Source of the DNA: Eimeria necatrix
Lineage: Eukaryota; Apicomplexa; Conoidasida; Eucoccidiorida; Eimeriidae
Direction of reading: 5' to 3'
Length of the DNA stretch: 10,571 nucleotides
Assembly (NCBI RefSeq): GCF_000499385.1
Contig: NW_013653733.1
Coordinates: 27,501 to 38,071, forward strand
The position numbers and the translations under genes were made by a program. Of the stretch, positions 1 to 7,750 are shown piece after piece; position 1 is the first letter of the stretch, and each line of letters opens with the position of its first letter. Under the pieces are notes generated by a model, which worked only from the letters and a program-made list of their open reading frames with translations, ran no database searches and had not been told where the DNA came from.

Positions 1-561
1 AAAAGTTAAGAAGCTCAAAGAACTCCTTGGGCTCAACTCTTTGCCGCGAGGCAGCGCCGACTGGGGGCCCCCTGCTGCTGTGCTGCAGGAAGGGGGGCCC
101 CCATGCTGGCATGTTTTTGCTGCGATCTCGGGTAATATTGTCCGGAAATGCGCAGAATAAAAGCAAAATGTAAATTAATTTCAAGTTTCTAATTATTGAA
201 GTATTAAATGGGGCGTTTGTGCGTTTTTTTAGAGTGCTTTCCCGTCAGTTCAAGTTTCCGAAATCTGATCCTCGCAAGGGCGCCCAACAGGTTTCGGCCT
301 AGCTGCGGTGTCTAGACAGCTCAAAACACGACACGCGTTAAAATATTCCGCAAAAAAGAAAACATTTAATTTAAATTTCATTTGAAATGTTCATCCGCAG
401 CAGCAGCAGAGCTGCTGCAGCAACTAAGCACTGGTGTCTTCCCAGTTCGACAGAGCTTTCGAGTTTGGCTGGCAACACAAACGATGGGAAGCTGCGGATA
501 AATAAGCTGCAACAAGAACAAAAAAGAGCATTAAACACTAATTCTCGGGCTTTACCTGCTC
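1..561. other. Non-coding flank, no gene recognised
   Basis: No convincing exon was found on either strand. The stretch mixes AT-rich DNA with short CTG/CAG clusters, for example near 400-420. The one short open frame from 387 has no recognisable domain and runs into the telomere-like array, so it is not called. A 10-bp perfect palindrome, TGTCTAGACA, lies at 309-318 and faintly recalls the GGTGT...ACACC motifs elsewhere in the window. Confidence 0.5.
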
Positions 562-617
562 AGGGTTTAGGGTTTAGGGCTTAGGGCTTAGGGTTTAGGG
601 TTTAGGGTTTAGGGTTT
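562..617 (+). repeat. Interstitial telomere-like heptamer array (AGGGTTT)8
   Basis: Eight uninterrupted heptamers are visible. Units 1-2 and 5-8 are AGGGTTT; units 3 and 4 are AGGGCTT. This is the plant/apicomplexan-type telomere heptamer. Scattered internal copies of it are a known property of Eimeria genomes. The array is internal to ordinary sequence on both sides, so it is not a chromosome end by itself. Confidence 0.9.
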
Positions 618-652
618 GCGTAGTCCGCGGCGCAGCCTCGGGAGCCTGTGCT

Positions 653-672
653 GGTGTGTACGTACAGACACC
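653..672 (+). repeat. Related motif GGTGTGTACGTACAGACACC
   Basis: It carries the same GGTGT and ACAGACACC ends as the intron 1 copies, with an extra GTACGT between. It lies about 35 bp after the telomere-like array. Confidence 0.55.
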
Positions 673-800
673 AGAGACGAAAGAAAACGAAAAAGGCAAA
701 AGCCAAAAGTGAAAGTTCATTTCATTTATTGCAAAGTCTAATTCGGACTTAGTTCCACCCCTTCCTGCTGCTGCAGCGGCTGCAGCAGCTGCAGCAGGTC

Positions 801-817
801 AAACCCTAAACCCTAAA
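801..817 (-). repeat. Short telomere-like array in opposite orientation (AAACCCT)2
   Basis: Two full AAACCCT units followed by AAA are seen. This is the reverse complement of the 562-617 array, about 180 bp away. It directly follows a CTG/CAG-rich palindromic patch (about 767-797). Confidence 0.8.
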
Positions 818-912
818 TTAGCGACTAGCTGGCCATATGAGTTCGCCCCGCCACCAGCTAACAGCCCCCAAAGCCGCCACTTGAAGAATACTTTCTAAAT
901 GGAATAAACTGC

Positions 913-1012
913 AAATTTAATTTAAAATAAAAAGCTGAAAAATTAATTTAAAAAGCTGCAAAATTAATTTAAATAAAAAGCTGCAAAACAAATTTAAATA
1001 AAAAGCTGCAAA
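913..1012. repeat. AT-rich tandem repeat with AAAAGCTGCAAA core
   Basis: About four imperfect copies of a 22-28 bp unit are visible, each built as AATTTAAATAAAAAGCTGCA with small length changes. The array is AT-rich and ends just before a short unique stretch leading to CTG/CAG palindromes. No coding potential is seen. Confidence 0.75.
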
Positions 1013-1092
1013 GACTCCCAACTGAGCCAAGAAGAAAAAGAATTACCGCGCAAGTTGGAGGGCATTTCATTTCGAAAGTGCCTCCAGGAATT

Positions 1093-1170
1093 TGCTGCTG
1101 CAGCCGCTGCTGCTGCTGCTGCTGCTGCAGCAGCAGCTGCAGCTGCTGCTGCAGCAGCGGCTGCAGCTGC
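1093..1170. repeat. CTG/CAG palindromic cluster
   Basis: Runs of CTG switch to CAG and back several times through GCTGCAGC junctions, so the stretch is highly self-complementary. All frames are open on both strands, giving poly-Ala, poly-Gln, poly-Leu or poly-Cys. That is why several overlapping long frames arise here, and none is called as a gene. Confidence 0.85.
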
Positions 1171-1244
1171 CAGCGGCCCTCAGCAGCAAACAATTCAAAC
1201 GAGCAGACAAGCCACCGAGCAGTGCAGCGCACCTCAAAGGCTCC

Positions 1245-1246
<2 letters not shown>

Positions 1247-1277
<31 letters not shown>

Positions 1278-1291
1278 AGCAGCAGCAGCAG
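1247..1291. repeat. Perfect (CTG)10(CAG)5 inverted repeat
   Basis: Ten CTG units at 1247-1276 are followed without a gap by five CAG units at 1277-1291. The last five CTG and the five CAG units form a perfect 30-bp palindrome. Confidence 0.9.
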
Positions 1292-1420
1292 CAACGCGCA
1301 GCTCTTATCTAAACAAAGCACATGAAGAACGCTTCCACAATTTTGCTGCTGCAGCAAAGCCGCCGCAGCCACTCAAAACAAACCACTAAACTTTATTTCG
1401 CGCTGCCGATACCTTAACTG

Positions 1421-1543
1421 TCCCGGGGGCCCCCAGGGGGCCCCCAGGGGGCCCCCCAGGGGCCCCCCAGGGGCCCCCCAGGGGCCTCCCAGGGGGCCCC
1501 CCTGGGGGGCCCCCGGGCCCCTGGGGGCCCCCCCGGGGCCCCC
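1421..1543. repeat. GGGGCCCC-type GC minisatellite, block 1
   Basis: Alternating runs of 4-6 G and 4-6 C, mostly with one A or T between, repeat every 9-10 bases. The pattern is nearly palindromic, so it reads as collagen-like Gly-Pro triplets on both strands. This points to a DNA repeat, not a gene. Confidence 0.85.
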
Positions 1544-1634
1544 ACGAAGACCCTGAGGGTTCAGCAACGCCTTCTCCTTGCCTTCGCCGCTCAGCAGCAA
1601 AAGAAGCAAATTAAATGCACAAGAGGTCAGACAC

Positions 1635-2090
1635 GGGGGCCCCGGGGGGGCCCCTTGACCCCTGGGGGGCCCCTTGACCCCTGGGGGCCCCTTGACCCCT
1701 GGGGGCCCCTTGACCCCTAAGGGGCCCCTTGACCCCTGGGGGGCCCCTAGGGTCCTCAAACACGAGACGGTCGCAAAATGCAATTCTGGGGGCCTCCAGG
1801 GGCCCCCGGGGGCCCCCCAGGGGGGCCTTGCCAGCCCTTAGGGGCCCCCTAAAAGAAAAACCCCTTCCCAGTAGCTGCTCAAGCGCTGGGGGTCTTATGG
1901 GCCCCACAGGGGCCCCGGGGGCCCCCGGGGGCCCCCGGAGCCCTGCGGGGGGCCCCCAGGGGCCCCCGGGGGCCCCCAAATGCCTCCGCGGGCCCCCGGG
2001 GGCCCCCGGGGGCCCCCAGAGGCCCTCCGGGGCCCCCGGGGGCCCCCAGAGGCCCCCGGGGGCCCCCAGGGGCCCCCAGGGGCCCCTGAA
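1635..2090. repeat. GGGGCCCC-type GC minisatellite, block 2
   Basis: The same G-run/C-run repeat as block 1 resumes, broken by unique patches at about 1751-1786 and 1846-1892. It ends a few bases downstream of the stop codon of the minus-strand gene (stop at 2098-2096), so it probably lies in that gene's 3' flank or 3' UTR. Open frames with Gly-Pro-Pro triplets occur on both strands and are not called. Confidence 0.85.
1651..1745. repeat. 18-19 bp tandem repeat CTTGACCCCT inside the GC block
   Basis: Five copies of CTTGACCCCT begin at 1654, 1673, 1691, 1709 and 1728, spaced 19, 18, 18 and 19 bases. Each is linked by GGGGGCCC or a close variant. It is a locally homogenised sub-array within the larger GGGGCCCC minisatellite. 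Confidence 0.9.
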
Positions 2091-2095
2091 ATGGC

Positions 2096-2237
2096 TTAGA
2101 CTCCCACAAGTCGGATTTTTTTGCCGCGCTTCATTGCGCGAACTCCACTGAGGAGCAAAGAGAGGCCCAATGCAAAAATACCCATAAGGCTGAGGAGCTC
2201 CACCGGGTTGTCTTCTCCGTACCTCTCGAGCCTGCAT

Positions 2238-2287
<50 letters not shown>

Positions 2288-2313
2288 TGTGGTGGGTGCA
2301 AGGGCCGTTGGGC

Positions 2314-2346
<33 letters not shown>

Positions 2347-2395
2347 GCAGCGGCAGCAGCAGCAGCGGTTTGCGGCGCAGGCGCCGCTGCTGGTC

Positions 2396-2462
<67 letters not shown>

Positions 2463-2885
2463 TGTGGGGCCCCGGACTGACCGGTCGAGGATGTGCTGGA
2501 GCTTGGTCTTGGGCTCGACGCCGAAGACGGCGTCGCCGAAGTCCTCGGCCTTCATGACGAGCTTTTGGTAAGTGGAGGCGAACTTGGGGTAGACTTTTGC
2601 TGCAGCATAGGCGTAGAAGGCCAGCAGCAAAGTGCAGCCGAGCAGCAGCCGCAGCAAACCTTTATTTCCGGGGATTTCAATGGTTAAGTGCTGCCCGAGA
2701 AGCGCTGCGTCGCTGCTGCTGCTGCTGCTGCCAGCAGCAGCAGCAGCGCCGCGCTGCTGCTCCACCGCCACCGCCACCGTGCCGTCCTCCGCCACTTTGT
2801 AGTGAGTCACTGCAGCAGCAAAGCTGCAGCAAGAAAGGACTCCCAGCAGCAGCAGCAAAAGCAAAATGCTGCAGCAGCGCTGCAT
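2096..2885 (-). CDS. Predicted secreted/membrane protein, 179 aa, two exons
   Basis: Exon 1 is 2885-2482 and exon 2 is 2231-2096 (stop TAA at 2098-2096). The donor is GTCAGT at 2481-2476 and the acceptor is TGCATGCAG ending at 2232. The split Arg135 codon (CG|G) matches in phase and gives HILDR-LERYGEDNP across the junction. The start at 2885 is chosen because it begins a signal-peptide-like segment (residues 1-25: hydrophobic Leu run, then AAA) and has A at -3. An in-frame ATG at 2993 would add 36 residues. The mature part has Ala and Ser homopolymers (about 47-58), a hydrophobic segment at about 76-96, a charged non-repetitive stretch at about 97-143, a second hydrophobic segment at about 144-164, and a basic tail (MKRGKKIRLVGV). 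I do not recognise the family. The non-repetitive core and phase match make a real gene likely; a secretory-pathway or organelle membrane location is inference. Confidence 0.72.
2239..2286 (+). repeat. (CAG)16 microsatellite
   Basis: Sixteen perfect CAG units on the plus strand. It sits directly next to the 3' splice site (TGCATGCAG) of the minus-strand intron, so the sense-strand CTG tract takes the place of the usual polypyrimidine tract. Confidence 0.95.
2397..2459 (+). repeat. (CAG)21 microsatellite
   Basis: Twenty-one perfect CAG units on the plus strand, the longest pure tract in the window. It begins about 20 nt inside the 5' splice site of the minus-strand intron. Confidence 0.95.
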
Positions 2886-3476
2886 CCTCGAGGCCGCGGA
2901 CTCCGAAGCAAACAGCAACTGCTGACAAGACAGAGTGAGCGAGTCCGGAGTCGCCGGCGCAGCGGGGCTCCCGAGTTTGCACGAAATGCTCAAAAAGCAA
3001 CAATAAAAGCTGCCACAAAATCCATTTAAAGGAAATTAAAAAGAATTCGCGAGCTGTATCTCCACGGACACAGCCAGGCGCTCGCAACAGCAACTCGGCT
3101 GCGGATCTGTGCTGCTGCGCCGCCCGCTCGAGCTGCTGCCTGGCTGCTGCTTCTGCGCTTTCTGCTGCTTCCAGCGCCCAATCTTTCTTTGCAATTCAAA
3201 AACAAAATCAATTTCTCGCGGAAAGGAGTGGCGAGAGAAGTCCAGCCGAGCTTTCGCGCCCGAGCGCCCCGACGCCGCCTCTCAGCTGTGCCCACCGCAG
3301 CCACGGCTGCCGTGCGCGCGCTGACTTTTCGCTCACCCCAAAGGACAAAATCTTTTTCTGAAATTCCCTTTTTAATTCCATTTTAGGTCCTTTTCAGTGG
3401 CGCGGATCCTCAGAAAAGTGGTGTTTCTGCCCCGTGAGGCGCTGCGCGCAGCCCGCCACCGCGCCGTTCAACTACG

Positions 3477-3500
3477 GGCTGCTGGGGGCTTCCAGCAGCC
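3477..3500. repeat. Perfect 9-bp stem hairpin
   Basis: GGCTGCTGG at 3477-3485 and CCAGCAGCC at 3492-3500 are exact reverse complements around a 6-nt GGGCTT spacer. No run of T follows and the organism is eukaryotic, so a bacterial-type terminator is not proposed. Confidence 0.7.
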
Positions 3501-3666
3501 GCGTTTTAACTGCAGATTCTTCTTTATTGCAGAGACTGTGACACTATGGCCTATTTTGATGCTATAATTGCAACTAGACACCGTTAGAAACAGCTCCCCT
3601 GCAGCGGGGGGTTCGTGCAGCAGCAGCGCGGCGGTGCTGCGGCGCGCTGCAAGACAGGAAGCAGCG

Positions 3667-3693
3667 AGCTGCAGCTGCAGCTGCAGCTGCAGC
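3667..3693. repeat. Self-complementary (AGCTGC)n hexamer array
   Basis: AGCTGC repeats between four and five times (GAGCTGCAGCTGCAGCTG...). The unit is made of overlapping PstI/PvuII-like palindromes, so both strands read alike. Confidence 0.85.
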
Positions 3694-4254
3694 CACGGCC
3701 TGGGGATTCCAGTACATCTGTGTCACTTCAACTATTCGAATGAAGTTTTAATGACCTCTAAGGCCTCAGCAGAGCCTGTGAATCGCGGCGTAAGCAGCTC
3801 TTGCCCGCCGTGCTGCAGTGTGCAACCTGCAGCGCAGCCCGCAGCCGATCTTGGGGGCCCCAGCAAGCTCAGCAGAGCCCCCCGCAACAAAAAGCAGCGC
3901 TGATGTGTGCGCAAAGTAATGGCCTGGAGTTAGGCCAGGCCTGCGGGGATTTGCTGCGGGGCTCCAGTTTGGGGCTGGCAGCTAGCAGCGGCGCTGCAGG
4001 TGAAGGCGACCTGCATGCGGGCTAAGTGCTGCATGCAGATCGCAGCTATATTCAAACTTCTTAGCAATTGCATGCATTCCCAAACAAAGAACTTGCTCTG
4101 AGACACGCATTCGAGGCCCCCCTGGCCGAGAAAGCTGCTGCTGCTGCCCCGGAAAGCAGCAGCCTGGCTGCTGAGCCTGCAGTGGAGCCTCACCAGCCAG
4201 CAACAAAAAGATTCAAAAAATGCCAGAGAGGGTAATAAGGGTATTTGCTGGCAG

Positions 4255-6120
4255 TGATGGGGCAAGGTGATGGCAATGGGCTAGTAACAAAGAATGTCTA
4301 GTGCTCAGAAAAATCGAAAACTTGAAAAAAGCTGCTGAACTGTTAACACATTTCTGCCTAGGCGAAAATTGCCGCCAGATATGGAAAGGTCGGGGAATTT
4401 GGCAGCGAATGGAGCGGCCAGAAAGGGCTTAAGGTTGTGCAGCTGTGGCTGTTTCCTTTCTGAAGTGAAATGTGATCTTGCAAAAGATGCTGAAAGACAT
4501 GTGGACCAGTGGTCTTCCAGCAGCGACAAGAAGTCCAACAATTAAATCTAAATTGTCATGGCTTCTTTGTCTTGAGAAAATGAAAAATAGCTGAAGTTTA
4601 GCCAAGGACTGCGGGCTAAGAAGTTGAAACACTTTCGATGTTGTATGGGCACTAGGGCAAACTATTAGGAATGTTTCCTCAAAGTAACGCACCATGTGGT
4701 CAAAGAAAACCCATCTGTGATGGTTTTAGAACAGCAGCAGAGTCACAGAAAGGTTTCTGACGCTTTAATGGAGTTGCTCATGCAAGAAATTCCAAAGAGG
4801 AATATCAGAAGGCTGTTGCTGCTGTGCAACTTGGGGGTTAGAGCAGCCTGCTTTCCCGTGTCAGTGCAGGCCTCGCCAGCTCCCGGGATTTTATTCATTT
4901 AATTCAACTCAAGCTTATTCTAATTATAAAGCAGTTAATTAATAGGTCTTGGGAGCATTAATTAATGGTGTAGGGCTGTAGAATATCAGCCAGGGGTCTA
5001 CGGGGCTTCGAGTGTGAAAAGGGCTGGACAAACTTCACCAACTGCAGCCTTTTCTGGTCTAACAATAAAGGACTTAAAACTTGCACTGAGTTCGACAAAG
5101 GATTTAAAACTTGCACTGAGTTGGACAAAGGCACAAAAGTTGAAAACGCGGGTCACAGGCTTCTTCATTCTGAGACATTCTCTCGATTTCCATTCCTCTT
5201 CAGTTTCGAACAGCCTCTCTTCTCCTATCAATCCTTATTATGTTCTTATTTATTATTTTGTTTATTCATTGTATGTCTCGCGGCTCCGTGGTTCGATCAC
5301 CTGCGTTTGTCCCGCGCCAAGCAATATTTTGCTGTTCCGTGTCAGTGCATGTTTGCGGCTAACTCTGCTTGAGATCTTCGTTTTTCAGAATCCCTTAAGG
5401 ATATTTGTGGACTTAGATTGAAACATTTTGTGTTCCGCATTATCCGGAGGTGTTAACTTCTTTGCGTCCATCACTGCTACATTACCTCATACGCACTTTG
5501 TAAGAATGTTTGCTACTTAGAAGCTAAAACCGCCACACAGTCTTCATGCTGCCAAGGCATTTGATGGAATTAAATATTTTAAATTAGAAAGTTTGAAGAT
5601 CTTTGATAAACGGAAGTGACTGCTGCGGCTGTGCAGGCCTTCCACAGTGTGCTTTGTGACCCAGGATTCCAATTGTGGATTTTGCATTTCCGTCTAATTA
5701 TCATAATCTTCTCAAGATCCTTTTCATTCTCAATTTAGATGTGAACTCAAAGTGGTTTCCACTTAATGTTGAATGCTATGCTTCCCGTAAGAAGTTTCAT
5801 TTCACCGTTCCAGTGTTCTGCACTAACACAGTTTTGCAATTTGGAAGGCTTTTGCAACTAATCTGAATGTGCACAGGAGCTTTCCAATGCAGAAAAGTGC
5901 AAACATGAACATCCTTTAGAAGCTTTAGTTTCCGTTGAAGTCCATAGACTCCACAGCAAACAACTTCTTAGTGCCTTGTGCCTCAGTACTGTAGCACTTA
6001 GTGCAATTTTACGCAAAGGGGTGAGGCAGAAGGCTGAATCGGACTTTGATACAAGTCCAGGAGAAGTTGAAGTCTTCTAGACTGGCTCTGGCTGCCACAG
6101 TTTGTCAATCTTTCCCTAAA
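4255..6120. other. Repeat-poor, AT-richer segment with no supported gene
   Basis: Compared with both flanks this stretch has almost no CAG/CTG tracts, no GC minisatellite and no telomere-like heptamers. Open frames are short and interrupted by stops in all frames on both strands. Weak protein-like patches were seen, for example FDGIKYFKLE at 5560-5589 and ECYASRKK at about 5770-5795, but they do not form an exon series. Composition resembles the feature-poor segments described for Eimeria chromosomes; that assignment is inference. Confidence 0.5.
5070..5129 (+). repeat. Two tandem copies of a 30-bp unit
   Basis: The unit GGACTTAAAACTTGCACTGA plus GTTCGACAAA occurs at 5070-5099 and again at 5100-5129 with two substitutions. 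In one frame it encodes DLKLALSSTK-DLKLALSWTK, but the surrounding frame shows no recognisable protein. Confidence 0.9.
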
Positions 6121-6830
6121 AGCTTGTTTGCAAAACTATATTTTTATCTGCAGCGAGCAGCAACAGCCCAGAGCCCCCAGCGCCTCGCGCATGCAGAGTC
6201 AACAGCCTCAGGAAAAGTTTCAAAGCTTCAGAAGAATATCTGAGGCCTTTTTTAGAAGTGAAGCCTCACAGCTCCGGGCCAAACTTGGTCAAAAACGCTG
6301 CAGCAGCTGCTGCAGCAGCAGCAGCCCGCGCGCGGTCTGCTGCTGGCTGATGCAAATTGCTGCAGAGAGCTCCGGCGCGAGGCCGCAGCCGCAGCCAGGT
6401 AAACACTGAAGCCTCAAAAAAGAAGAATTTCACTGAAGTTGAACTTCAGGAGAATCTCAGAAAGAGAAAAGACTCCAGGCCCCAAGATCTGGAGCTGCGT
6501 GCTGTCTTGCAACAAGAGCTGCACAGGCTAGCGCTCGAGCTGCTGCAGCCCTGGAGGCCGCACGCGAGGCCAGCGGCAGTCTGCAAAAAAGGAATTGTTT
6601 TTATTTTAAATTTTGGAAAAAATAAAACTAAATTTGAGGCGAAGGCCGCTCAGCTGGCCTCCGCAATGAGGGCTGCGGGGGCTCGTGCATAGACACGGGG
6701 GGGCATGTGGGGCGGGGTGTATGCTTCGGGAAATAAGAACAAGAGCGGCCTTTCTCAGTTTTCCCCCCGCATTATAAAAAGGGTATTTCATCTTTTAAAG
6801 AATATATAGAGGGCTTGGAGCGAGGGGTTG

Positions 6831-6926
6831 TGCTGCAGCAGCAGCAGCGGCGTTGCTGCTGCGGCTGCTGTTGGGTACAGAGCAGCAGCGGCCGCAGCAG
6901 CTGCTGCAGCCGCTGCAGCAGCTGCT
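6831..6926. repeat. CTG/CAG palindromic cluster
   Basis: Alternating CAG and CTG runs are joined by GCGGCCGC and GCTGCAGC palindromes. The stretch can fold on itself over most of its length, and it gives poly-Ala frames on both strands. Confidence 0.8.
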
Positions 6927-7199
6927 ATGATTAGGGCGCACCAGGCTGAACTGCAGCAGATGCAGCAAGAGTGGCTCAAAGGGCGCGGAAAGGCAATTGA
7001 ATTTAGTTTGTCACAGCCAGGGCCTCTTAGAGTGACTCTCCCGTGTCTATGAAGCCTCGGGTCTGGGGCAGCAGCAGCAGCAGAAGCAGCAGCAATAGCG
7101 GCTGACTGGCCGAGTTAATTTGCTGCGCGCAAATATTTCTGCAGAGGCAAAGAGGACTGCTTTGTCACGCCAGCTGCTGAGTTGGCTGCGCGGTTCTTG

Positions 7200-7740
7200 A
7201 GCTGGTGCCGTTGCTGCAGCAGCTGCAGCAGCTGCTGCTCCGGGTGGCCTCATCGCGGGGCTGCTGCTGCTGCTGCTGCTGCTGCCCACTGCCGCTGCTC
7301 TTTCTGCACTCCGGGCTCGCAAGCAGCAGCAACAACTGCAGCAGCAACAGCAGCAGGCGCTGCCTGCCCCGCTTGCTGGCCCTCCTCGCCTTGCTGCCCC
7401 CCGTGAGCAGCAGAGAACGCAGCAGCAGCACCCTGGGGGAGCAGCAGCAGCAGCTGCTGAATCCCGAGAAGCTCAGCAGCGGCTCCCGCTGCTGCTGCTG
7501 CTGCTGCTGCTCAGCAGCAGCGGCGAAGCCGCACGGAGTGCTTCTGGGGTCCTCCGCATGAAGCCCTAGACTTGGATTTCCCCCTCGCCAGGCACAGCGC
7601 TGAAAGGCTGCGGTGGCCCTGCTGCAGCAGCAGCAGCAGCAGCAGCACCAGCAGCAGCAGCAGACACGGCGCCAGGAGCAGCAGCGGCGCAGCAGCAGCC
7701 CGGAGGGGCCTCCTCTTTGCCCACAGCTGCTGCTGCGGCT
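7200..7740. repeat. Dense CAG/CTG region before the importin start codon
   Basis: Multiple CAG and CTG tracts of 4-9 units are interspersed with short unique sequence up to about 10 bases before the importin ATG. An in-frame upstream ATG at 7613 would add a poly-Gln N-terminus. The start at 7751 fits the family N-terminus better. Confidence 0.75.
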
Positions 7741-7750
7741 CCGAAGCAAA

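Larger units (their letters stand above)
2232..2481 (-). other. CUG-repeat intron of the minus-strand membrane-protein gene
   Basis: This 250-nt intron starts GTCAGT and ends GCAG on the minus strand. It contains two pure tracts, 16 units at 2239-2286 and 21 units at 2397-2459 (CAG on the plus strand, CTG in the sense strand), plus an interrupted tract around 2318-2369. Reading through instead of splicing gives poly-Leu, poly-Ala and poly-Cys and then a Gly-Pro tail. Splicing instead joins two ordinary non-repetitive segments in frame. Confidence 0.7.
2886..4254. other. Upstream region of the minus-strand gene, no gene supported
   Basis: The stretch is CAG/CTG- and GC-rich with many short open frames and none that shows a domain or a consistent exon chain. 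The part nearest 2886 should contain the 5' UTR and promoter of the minus-strand gene, but I see no diagnostic core promoter motif. Two small structures are listed separately: a hairpin at 3477-3500 and a GCTGCA array near 3670. Confidence 0.45.
6121..7750. other. CAG/CTG-rich upstream region of importin beta, no gene supported
   Basis: Many overlapping long frames exist on both strands, but they are repeat shadows (poly-Ser, -Gln, -Ala, -Cys, -Leu). A less repetitive plus-strand patch at about 6400-6560 reads KKKNFTEVELQENLRKRKD and onward after a good donor-like CAG|GTAAAC; it could be a small exon but has no partner. The last several hundred bases should hold the promoter and 5' UTR of the importin gene. 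Confidence 0.4.

Noticed and set aside
1729..2151. Collagen-like Gly-Pro-Pro protein on the plus strand
   Set aside because: The GGGGCCCC repeat is nearly palindromic and gives the same kind of frame on the opposite strand; no start context, domain or exon partner supports translation.
1611..2993. A 460-codon minus-strand open frame read as one uninterrupted protein
   Set aside because: Past about 2482 it is only Leu, Ala and Cys homopolymers and then Gly-Pro triplets from the GC minisatellite. A GT-AG intron with matching phase gives a sensible short protein instead.
5285..5315. tRNA-like T-arm GTGGTTCGATCACC
   Set aside because: No matching acceptor stem, D-arm or anticodon arm could be placed upstream, so it is not called as a tRNA.
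6357..6692. Possible exon encoding KKKNFTEVELQENLRKRKD and onward
   Set aside because: It is moderately protein-like, but there is no recognisable domain, no neighbouring exon in phase and no clear start; left as unannotated.
6800..6809. AATATATAGA as a TATA box
   Set aside because: It is nearly 950 bp from the importin ATG, in an AT-rich patch; coccidian promoters are not reliably marked by TATA, so the match carries little weight.
7613..7750. Upstream in-frame ATG giving importin a 46-residue poly-Gln N-terminus
   Set aside because: The ATG at 7751 has a better start context (AAAATGGCG) and matches the expected family N-terminus; the extension is only CAG-derived sequence.
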